This document shows positions 54,501 to 61,339 of a stretch of 64,000 nt of DNA, piece by piece. Made by a program: the position numbers and the translations under genes. Numbering within the stretch: position 1 is the stretch's first letter; each line of letters begins with the position of its first letter. Source of the stretch: Oscillatoria nigro-viridis PCC 7112 (GTDB lineage Bacteria > Cyanobacteriota > Cyanobacteriia > Cyanobacteriales > Microcoleaceae); the NCBI RefSeq assembly GCF_000317475.1, contig NC_019729.1, positions 4,168,501 through 4,232,500 on the forward strand. Reading direction: 5' to 3'. The notes under the pieces were generated by a model that was given only the letters and a program-made list of their open reading frames with translations, was not told where the DNA came from and did not search any database.

Positions 54501-55962
54501 GAATGCAGGCTGATTCGGGATAATTTGTGTGAGTGTTGTTCCACTCGACTAATAGCTGTTGTTGTTCCGCTGCTGTCAAAATTGGCAAGTTTTTCAGCGG
54601 ACACTGAGGATTAGCAACTATCCCCTCTAACAGCACCTCAAATTCAGCCATGCGGCGGCGGATTGTCGCAGCATCAAATAAGTTGGTATTGTACTGGCAC
54701 TCCAGCACGAGTTTGTTTTTTGTTTCGCTGGCATTCACTGCCCATTCAAAGTTTTCGCAAGTTCTCGGATTCGAGAAAACTTCAGCCTTAAAACCGTCAA
54801 AATTAAGTTGCTCTTCTGCAAGCTGCACGTCCAGATTAAAAGTTACAGGCACTAGCGGAATGCGACTGAAATCCCGCGGCACTGCTAGTTTTTTTACGAG
54901 AGTACCGAAGGTAATCTGCTGGCAGTCGAGAGCATCTAAAATTGCCGTGCGGCGCGATCGCAAATAATCTCTAAAAGATTGTTCCTCCTTAATGCGGGTG
55001 CGGATCGGCAACAAGCTCACGCAGTGTCCCGCAAGCTTGTCTTTTCCCCCAACAAGTTGTCCTGCCGCCGGCATTCCGACAACCAAATCTTCTTGCCCGC
55101 ACAAGCGGTACATAAAAGCTTCAAATGCAGCAAACAGAGTTGTAAAAAAACTGCATCCTGCTTTTTTTCCCAGACGTTTGAGGTTAACAACCAAATCACG
55201 ATTGAGTTCCCAATCTTCCCGCGAACCCTGGTAAGTTCTCAAAGCAGGTCGCGCTCTGTCTGTCGGTAAATCTAGCACCGGAATTGTGCCTGAAAACTGT
55301 TCTAACCAATACTTTTGGACCTCAAGAATTTCGGCTGTTGTTGAGTTTTCTTCTTGTAAAATAGCGTATTCTATAAAACTTTCGGGCTGTGGAAGATTGG
55401 CAGCTAACCCTTGCTGTCTGGCAGAATAAATTGCTCCCAAATCCGGGAGTAGTATGCCCCAAGACCAGCCATCGCAAATGATGTGGTGGCCTGTGAGAAT
55501 AACGATGTGTTCCTGTGCTTGCAGCTTAATAATTTGACTGCGAAACAGCGGCCCGCGCACTAGATTGAAAGGTCGATCGACTTCTTGACGGCGCAAATGT
55601 GCTAATTTCGATTCGCGATCGCGATCGTCCACAATTGACAAGTCGAGCACCGGAATGTCAAGTTCGATTGACGACGCAATACAAAGAGTCGATCCGTCAG
55701 GGCTAAATGTTGTCCGCAGCGCCTCGTGCCGCTGCACCAATTCCTGAATGGAAAATCGGAGAGATTCAACGTCGAGGTTTCCTTGCAACCGCAGACACAT
55801 CGACTCGTTGTAAGCGCAATTTGCTTCGTCTCCCATTTGCACGGCAATCCAGATTTCTTTCTGCGATTCTGTCGCGGGTACGCAAGCAAAAAGTTCTCCG
55901 CCGACGAAAGGATCGAAGTCTACAGCAGTTAGTTTTGGTTGTAAATCTGCGGTTGTTTTCAT
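51520..55962 (-). CDS. NRPS module C-A-PCP-TE with a PilZ-like domain in the A domain
   Basis: 1480 residues: condensation at ~20-450 (HHIICDG at 159-165); adenylation at ~485-1110 (YTSGSTGKPKG at 635, GYGPTENTT at 772, KTGDLARYL at 891, NGKVDRRAL at 1101); carrier protein with Ser1163 (GGHSLL); and thioesterase at ~1215-1470 (GVSFGGT). By hand alignment to GrsA the A-domain code reads DALWLGGTF(K); I assign no substrate. Between LVAYLV (953) and LRDYLKQRLPDYM (1073) sits a ~110-residue PilZ-like insert. A repeat-derived stretch (NDFRLPILDFRLGN) lies near 854-867. This is the final module: it adds one residue and releases the product. Confidence 0.93.
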   Translation of the reverse strand: MKTTADLQPKLTAVDFDPFVGGELFACVPATESQKEIWIAVQMGDEANCAYNESMCLRLQGNLDVESLRFSIQELVQRHEALRTTFSPDGSTLCIASSIELDIPVLDLSIVDDRDRESKLAHLRRQEVDRPFNLVRGPLFRSQIIKLQAQEHIVILTGHHIICDGWSWGILLPDLGAIYSARQQGLAANLPQPESFIEYAILQEENSTTAEILEVQKYWLEQFSGTIPVLDLPTDRARPALRTYQGSREDWELNRDLVVNLKRLGKKAGCSFFTTLFAAFEAFMYRLCGQEDLVVGMPAAGQLVGGKDKLAGHCVSLLPIRTRIKEEQSFRDYLRSRRTAILDALDCQQITFGTLVKKLAVPRDFSRIPLVPVTFNLDVQLAEEQLNFDGFKAEVFSNPRTCENFEWAVNASETKNKLVLECQYNTNLFDAATIRRRMAEFEVLLEGIVANPQCPLKNLPILTAAEQQQLLVEWNNTHTNYPESACIHQLFEVQAQQTPDAVALVFGEQQLTYQQLNCRANQLAHYLQTLGAGPEVLAGICLDRSIDAIVSLLAVLKAGSAYLPLDPAYPKDRLDFMVSDAQISLLLTQQNLVERLPDSGAKVICLDAAREEIDAQSEINPANLANADNLAYVMYTSGSTGKPKGVCVVHRGVVRLVKDTNFASLTAAEVFLQLAPISFDASTLEIWGALLNGAQLVVFPPGSPSLAELGEAIRLYNVTILWLTAGLFHLMVDDRIDDLKGVRQLLAGGDVLSVPHVQKLLREVPNCKLINGYGPTENTTFTCCAPIAPDSQITNSVPIGRPIANTQVYILDRHLQPVPIGVAGELYAGGAGLARGYLNRPDLTAERFIPNPFNDFRLPILDFRLGNAGEKLEIAQNQEASDRTKSNRLYKTGDLARYLSDGNIEYLGRADNQVKIRGFRIELGEIETLLTQHPDVLSTAVIDREDTPGNKRLVAYLVSKLIPERIPYHSECQLELDGKPIKLDTEDISTSGVALVGVPVLDRGRSVRLHLQLPGENEPRWLSGIVAWSRPPQTGIQFQLTPNEQNTVNQSVAYQLETQGLWKTLQRTLTGNLRDYLKQRLPDYMIPSAFVLVKELPLNPNGKVDRRALATQKWQSSDAAPNETIAVAARDQLDIQLTEIWQQVLGINSMGIRDNFFEVGGHSLLAARLLAEIEKVFDKKLPLSAIFQSPTVEQLADILREPEWSSPSPSMVVIQPGTGSYKPPLFCIHVLGRGLEFYRPLMNYIDRSQPVLGLSTQIMDEKLAPPNRVEELAAYYIKEMQNFQPHGPYFLLGVSFGGTVAFEMARQLHDLGEKVALLGLLDTYGPAAFKNSSEMKQSEGIMRILRLTPGAFMNKAKSNLIGKIEDLTEIQWRILCNLYRAVGRPLPIYLENFTHRELNHQALKNYVGGVYPGRASIFKAVESAEASGADRELGWGGVITGGIEVHEIPSNHLGMLKEPHVRILGEKLQAAVDRFQRKNL
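53361..53401 (-). repeat. AAATCTAAAATC repeat inside the NRPS gene
   Basis: CAATCTAAAATC units, read on the minus strand in frame as FRLPILDFRL. The matching place in the adenylation domain of the gene at 61340 has an unrelated linker, so this loop tolerates insertions. Confidence 0.8.
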
Positions 55963-56233
55963 TCGCTATGCCTTGGTTAGTATCTACAGGTCGATCGCGA
56001 GGGAGCATCTCAATGAAAGCAGGCAAGCTAGAAATAGGAGTTTTGAGGCTCTCTTGCTGCGGGGAAACAGGAAGAATGAAGAAGCCAGAAGAAGTGTTTT
56101 TACAAATATGAGATGCTCCCTCGCGATCGATAGTTCGAGCGTTGGGTGGGGGCGGGTTTTTGAGATTATGGATTTGTGGCAATTACGGTTGGTAAAACCC
56201 GCCCCTACAGGATTTAATTACCAACCCTAACCG
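55963..56233. repeat. Gap between PKS and NRPS genes with two inverted repeats
   Basis: A perfect 22-base inverted repeat (55991-56012 TCGATCGCGAGGGAGCATCT plus CA, and 56109-56130) encloses 96 bases and looks like a 140-base MITE. A second, 12-base pair (56149-56160 GGGGCGGGTTTT and 56194-56205) follows the PKS stop. Neither has a T-run placed as an intrinsic terminator on the minus strand, so the two genes may still be one transcript. Confidence 0.7.
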
Positions 56234-59200
56234 TCAATTTGATAAACTATCTCCTACTTGTAAATGTTTGCCCGGACGCTCTGGATCTGCGATGTACCAA
56301 GCTGGATTTCCATTGGGGTCTCGCCCTAATTTGGCACCGGGTACGGGAGAATTGCTTGCGAAAACAGTTGACGATTTCGATCCATTTGTATTGCCATTTT
56401 TGTTGAACTCAAGAACCTTAACAGTCGCACCAGATGGAGCGGTCAAAAATCCGGCTGACTGCAATTCGGCAATGCTATTTTTAAATGCTTCCTTGGCAAA
56501 AGCAATATCTGCGTCGGAATGCGCTAGCGTCAGAAAACACGGGCGGTGATCCCAAATGTGAATTCCTTTTTCGCGCAGCGAGTAAAACAGCAGTTCTCCA
56601 TGAGTAAAATCTTGCGGGTAGGTGATTTTGAACAGGGAACCAAAGTTTTTAACTGTGAAAGGTGCTTGCTCTCGATCGAACATGGCGTTCAATTCTGCAA
56701 CGAATTTGTCAGTTTTGGCATTGAGTTCGCGCTGCAATGAAGGCCCGCCGCGCTTCAAATATTCGAGGGATGCCTTGGCCGCTGCTAAAGTCAGGGGATG
56801 GCGCACAAAAGTCCCTGCAAAATAAGTGACGCCTACTTCCGGGAACGAGTCGTCGCCGAACTGCCAAAAACCGCCGTCTAAAGCGTCCATCCAGGCGGAT
56901 TTGCCCGCGATTACCCCGATCGGCATCCCGCCGCCGACGACTTTGCCGTAGGTGCCAATATCCGCTTGTACGCCGAAATATTCTTGGGCGCCGCCCGGTG
57001 CAACTCGGAATCCGGTAATCACTTCGTCCATAATGAAGGCGCAACCGGCTTGTTCGGTAATTCGGCGCACTTCGTGGAGGAATTCTCGCGGCTGCAAGTC
57101 GGGGCGGCGGCTTTGTACCGGTTCTACCATGATGGCTGCGAACTCGCCCGCCCGCGCTTTGAGGATTTCCAGGGATTCGGGTTCGCCGTAGTCGAGAATG
57201 AGAGTATTGTCAACGGCGGATTGGGGAATTCCCGGTGCTGCGGGGAGCGATCGCAGTTTTTTGGTGCCGCGCACGATCACTTCGTCGAAAATCCCGTGAT
57301 AGTCTCCGGTAAACATGACGATCGTACTGTTGCCCGTGACGGTGCGGGCCAGCCGCATTGCGCCCAAAACTGCCTCTGAACCCGTGTTGCAGAAGGCGGC
57401 GCGATCGTGTTTTGTCATCTCGCACACGAGTTCGGCAACTTCCCCGGCTAGCGGTGTTTGCGGGCCGATTTCATACCCGCGCTGCATTTGGGCTGCGATC
57501 GCTTCTGTGATAAATGCAGGCGAATATCCGAAAAAGTTCGACCCGAAACCGTTGGTTAAATCCACGTACTCGTTACCGTCTTCATCCCAAAGCTTAGAAC
57601 CGGACGATCGCCCCACCACGATCGGATAAACCAACTCTTTCATCGTCCGGTTAAACCCCGAAACTACCCGCGGATCTGCGAGGTGGTGGCGGTGAGTCTG
57701 AGTGTACTGTTTGGATTTCTGAGTTCGCGCCGTATATCGCTTGACAAATGTTTCTAAATATGCTGATTGCTGCGGAGTTAATCCGTCGCGATCGGATGTG
57801 TCGATGCGGGCGGCGGCCCCGAACACCTTTTTCGGTTCTGCGGTTGGTTCCGCTGTTGGCGCTGCTGTTGGTGCGATCGCGCTGCCGTGAGTCTGGGATT
57901 GCGGGATATTTTGAACGGCTGCCGGCTGCGAGGGGGCAGGCACGGGGGCACTGCCCCTACCGTTAGTTGTCGGTGCCGGCTGTGCGGGAACAGAACCAGC
58001 GCCGCCCAACAGTTCTAGCTGTCGCGACATAATTTGCAACTGCTGCCCGATCAGGTATTCGAGATTGCCAGACTGTACGGGATGCAAAATTTGAGGCCCA
58101 GGGCTGGGTAAGGGCAGATTTACAGGGGCGCTTGCGGGAACGGGAATCGCAGTTTGTTCTGGAGGTGCGATCGGCGGTGCGGGTGCTGGTACGGGCGCGG
58201 CTTGTTGGACGGCAGGAGTTGCAGGCAAAACCTCCGGCGGCAGAGCACCGTCGATAAATTCAGATAAAGTGCCGAGAGTGGGGAAAGTTTCTAATAGCTG
58301 GCGAAAGGTAATTTTGATGCTAAATTCTTTTTGCAAATTCAGCGCTACTTGAGTCAAAGATAGAGAATCTAAACCCATTTCTAGGAAAGTTAAGTCCTCA
58401 TCAACACTGCCTAAATCCTCGCCAGAAGTTTCTTCTAGGATGTTTTTGATTGCAGGAATTAGTCTGTACTTGCGCGCTGCAGTTTGGGTTTCAGCCTGTG
58501 AATTTGGCATCGGTAATTGGGAATTGGTAGTTGGTAATTGGGAAGTGGTAATAGGGAATGGGGAATCGGGCATCGGGAATTGGGAATCGGGCATCGGGAA
58601 TTGGGAATTCTCCCACTCTCCCACTCTCTCACTCTCCCCATCTCCCCCTCTCCCACTCTTGTCCTCTGACACTTTTGGTTCGATCCAGAAACGCTTGCTC
58701 TCGAAGGGATAAGTCGGCAGGGGAAGGCGATCGCGCGTTTCCTCCTGATAAAAACTCTGCCAGTCGATCGATACTCCGCACAGCCAAAGCTGTCCGGCTG
58801 CACTCAACAAAGCCGCCCATTCAGTTTGATTTTCATGGCTGTCGCTGAGGGAAGAAATGGCAACTTGTTTTTTCAAATCTTTGGCTTGTTTGCGAGCTAA
58901 AGTAGCAGCCGTTGTTCTCGGCCCGACTTCCAAAAGTATCCTGTTAGGATCTTCTTGCCAAAGCTCTTTTATCCCGTCGGCAAAACGCACTGTCGCCCGC
59001 AAATGCCGCGCCCAATACATCGGATCGGTTGCTTGTTCCGCTGTTATCCAACTAGCAGTTACAGTAGAAACAAATGGGATAGTTGGCGCTGACAACTGCA
59101 CTTTTTTGACATATTCGGCGAAAGGTTCGACGATCGAATCCACCATCGGCGAATGAAAAGCGTGGGAAGTGTGCAGTTGTTTGCAGACAACGCTTTCGCT

Positions 59201-61336
59201 TTCTAGTTGCTGCTGAAAAAGTGCGATCGCCTCCGTCGGCCCGGAAACAACACACAAATCCGGCGCATTCACCGCAGCCACTGCCAAATCCGCGCTCAAC
59301 CGCCCTTCTACTTCGGCAGCAGGCAAGCGCACCGACAGCATCGAACCCCCCGGCAAATCTTGCATCAAGCGCCCCCTCGCTGCTACCAGCATCAAGGCAT
59401 CTTCCAGGGAAAACACGCCTGCGATCGTTGCCGCCACAAATTCGCCGATGCTGTGCCCGATCGCACCTTGGGGAATGATGCCCCAACTCTGCCACAGCTT
59501 GGAAAGCGCGTATTCTACGGTAAATATCGCAGGCTGAGTCAAGAAAGTTTGGCGCAGCGATTCGGCTGCTGTCGCTTCATCGCTGCCGGGATAAAGCACT
59601 TTCCGCAAATCTCTGCCGAGGTGCGGCTGCAAAATTTCGGCGCAGCGATCGACTGTTTCGCGGAATAAAGGCTCGGATTCGTACAAATTCAAGCCCATAT
59701 TGACGTATTGCGACCCCTGTCCCGGAAACATGAAGATTACTGCCGGATTTCTCGATTCGGTGCAGCGGGTTGCTGTACGCAGCGGCGGCAGGGATTCGAG
59801 TATCTCAACGGCATCGGTGCGATCGCTGCAAACGGCGAAACGGCGGTAATTGAAGGCTTGCCGCCCGGTTTGCAGGGTATAAGCAGCATCGGCGAGATCG
59901 ATCTCCGGGTTTTGGGCGAGGTGCGATCGCAAATTTGCGGTAGCTGCATCCAAAGCAGATGGAGTTTTTGCCGACAGCAGCAGCAACTGCCGCGGGCGAG
60001 AAGGGCTTGACGGTTCCAGCGCGGGCGCTTCTTCGAGGACGACGTGAGCGTTGGTGCCGCCGACGCCAAACGAACTGACTCCGGCTCTTCTGGGCGTTTT
60101 GCCGGCTTTCCATTCCGAGAGTTCGGCGTTGACGTAGAAGGGGCTGTTGGCAAAATCAATGGCTGGATTCGGTTGCTCAAAGTGCAGAGTGGCGGGTATT
60201 TGCCGGTGTTTGAGGGCTAAAGCTGTTTTGATCGGCCCTGTGACTCCCGCTGCGGCGATCGTGTGTCCGAAATTGCTTTTGACGGAGCCGATCGCGCAAA
60301 ATTGTTTGGCTGCGGTTTTCAGAGCAAAAGCCTGAGTTAGGGCTTCTATTTCGATCGGATCGCCCAGGGGGGTTGCCGTGCCGTGGGTTTCGACGTAAGA
60401 TATCGTTTCGGGATCGACGCCTGCCATCGCCTGCGCCATCGCGATCGCGTCTGCTTGCCCGTCTACGCTGGGTGCTGCGAAGCTGACTTTGGCTGCCCCG
60501 TCGTTGTTGAGCCCGACTCCGCGAATTACGGCATAGATTGTATCTCTGTCGGCGATCGCTTCTTCCAAACGCTTGAGTACCACAGCCCCGGCTGCGTTGC
60601 CGAACACGGTTCCTTCAGCCTTGGCGTCGAAAGGTTTGCAGTGTCCGTCGCTGGAGAACATCCCCCCTTCTTGATACAAATAACCGCTATTTTGGGGCAC
60701 CGTAATTGATATCCCGCCGGCCAGGGCTAAGTCGCATTGATAGCTCATCAAAGCATAAAAAGCTTGACAAACTGCAACTAATGATGTAGAGCAAGCGGTA
60801 TGCACGCTGACGCTCGGCCCCTTGAGATTCAGCTTGTAGGAGGTGCGGGTAGCAATGTAGTCTTTTTCGTTGGCTACCATCACCTGAAACTCGCCCGCGC
60901 GGGAAATTACGTCCGATCGTCCGGCGATGTTGTTGGGAAAATAAGTATTGTTGCCCGTGCCGGCGTACACTCCGATCGAGCCGCTGAAGGTATTCGGATC
61001 GCAGCCTGCATTTTCTAGGGCGGCCCAAGCTATTTCTAAAAAAACGCGCTGCTGCGGGTCGGTAATTTCGGCTTCGCGGGTACTCACGCCGAAAAATGCT
61101 GCATCAAAGCGATCGGCCCCGTCAATAATTCCTCTAGCTTTGACGTAATTGGGATTTTGTCTGAGATTGGGGTCGATGCTGGGGTCTAGTTCCGCGTCGC
61201 TGAAAAACGCTGTGGACTCCACCCCGCCGCACAAATTCTGCCACAGTTCACCGACACTGGCAGCACCGGGAAAGCGGCCGGCCATGCCAATAATCGCAAT
61301 GCCGTCAAGTTCTGAGTTTTCCTGCGAATTTGTCAT
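56234..61336 (-). CDS. PKS module KS-AT-ACP with a fused aminotransferase
   Basis: 1700 residues. KS at ~10-435 with Cys182 (HTACSTS), His318 (ETHGTAT) and His358 (SNFGHT). AT at ~530-830 with Ser629 (GHSIGEF) and HAFH (725), the malonyl-CoA type. ACP at ~955-1030 with Ser991 (GLDSL). A Pro/Ala-rich linker with a helix ([19 protein letters not shown]) leads to a PLP aminotransferase of the glutamate-semialdehyde type at ~1220-1640 ([20 protein letters not shown] Lys in TYGKVVGGG). No ketoreductase or methyltransferase is present, so the beta-keto group should be transaminated directly, as in McyE, mycosubtilin and puwainaphycin enzymes. A repeat-encoded linker (58504-58668) lies between AT and ACP. 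The start is 3 bases after the upstream NRPS stop. Confidence 0.95.
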   Translation of the reverse strand: MTNSQENSELDGIAIIGMAGRFPGAASVGELWQNLCGGVESTAFFSDAELDPSIDPNLRQNPNYVKARGIIDGADRFDAAFFGVSTREAEITDPQQRVFLEIAWAALENAGCDPNTFSGSIGVYAGTGNNTYFPNNIAGRSDVISRAGEFQVMVANEKDYIATRTSYKLNLKGPSVSVHTACSTSLVAVCQAFYALMSYQCDLALAGGISITVPQNSGYLYQEGGMFSSDGHCKPFDAKAEGTVFGNAAGAVVLKRLEEAIADRDTIYAVIRGVGLNNDGAAKVSFAAPSVDGQADAIAMAQAMAGVDPETISYVETHGTATPLGDPIEIEALTQAFALKTAAKQFCAIGSVKSNFGHTIAAAGVTGPIKTALALKHRQIPATLHFEQPNPAIDFANSPFYVNAELSEWKAGKTPRRAGVSSFGVGGTNAHVVLEEAPALEPSSPSRPRQLLLLSAKTPSALDAATANLRSHLAQNPEIDLADAAYTLQTGRQAFNYRRFAVCSDRTDAVEILESLPPLRTATRCTESRNPAVIFMFPGQGSQYVNMGLNLYESEPLFRETVDRCAEILQPHLGRDLRKVLYPGSDEATAAESLRQTFLTQPAIFTVEYALSKLWQSWGIIPQGAIGHSIGEFVAATIAGVFSLEDALMLVAARGRLMQDLPGGSMLSVRLPAAEVEGRLSADLAVAAVNAPDLCVVSGPTEAIALFQQQLESESVVCKQLHTSHAFHSPMVDSIVEPFAEYVKKVQLSAPTIPFVSTVTASWITAEQATDPMYWARHLRATVRFADGIKELWQEDPNRILLEVGPRTTAATLARKQAKDLKKQVAISSLSDSHENQTEWAALLSAAGQLWLCGVSIDWQSFYQEETRDRLPLPTYPFESKRFWIEPKVSEDKSGRGGDGESERVGEWENSQFPMPDSQFPMPDSPFPITTSQLPTTNSQLPMPNSQAETQTAARKYRLIPAIKNILEETSGEDLGSVDEDLTFLEMGLDSLSLTQVALNLQKEFSIKITFRQLLETFPTLGTLSEFIDGALPPEVLPATPAVQQAAPVPAPAPPIAPPEQTAIPVPASAPVNLPLPSPGPQILHPVQSGNLEYLIGQQLQIMSRQLELLGGAGSVPAQPAPTTNGRGSAPVPAPSQPAAVQNIPQSQTHGSAIAPTAAPTAEPTAEPKKVFGAAARIDTSDRDGLTPQQSAYLETFVKRYTARTQKSKQYTQTHRHHLADPRVVSGFNRTMKELVYPIVVGRSSGSKLWDEDGNEYVDLTNGFGSNFFGYSPAFITEAIAAQMQRGYEIGPQTPLAGEVAELVCEMTKHDRAAFCNTGSEAVLGAMRLARTVTGNSTIVMFTGDYHGIFDEVIVRGTKKLRSLPAAPGIPQSAVDNTLILDYGEPESLEILKARAGEFAAIMVEPVQSRRPDLQPREFLHEVRRITEQAGCAFIMDEVITGFRVAPGGAQEYFGVQADIGTYGKVVGGGMPIGVIAGKSAWMDALDGGFWQFGDDSFPEVGVTYFAGTFVRHPLTLAAAKASLEYLKRGGPSLQRELNAKTDKFVAELNAMFDREQAPFTVKNFGSLFKITYPQDFTHGELLFYSLREKGIHIWDHRPCFLTLAHSDADIAFAKEAFKNSIAELQSAGFLTAPSGATVKVLEFNKNGNTNGSKSSTVFASNSPVPGAKLGRDPNGNPAWYIADPERPGKHLQVGDSLSN
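58504..58668 (-). repeat. GGGAATTGG/GGGCATCGG and CCCACTCTC tandem repeats inside the PKS gene
   Basis: Units of GGGAATTGGGAATCGGGCATC followed by CTCCCACTCTCCCACTCTC. They are read in frame as [18 protein letters not shown] and a Glu/Gly-rich stretch, and make the AT-ACP linker longer. Confidence 0.85.
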
Positions 61337-61339
61337 AAA

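Noticed and set aside
56149-56205. Terminator splitting the PKS and NRPS transcripts
   Set aside because: The 12-base hairpin lacks a following T-run on the minus strand, so I do not call it a terminator.
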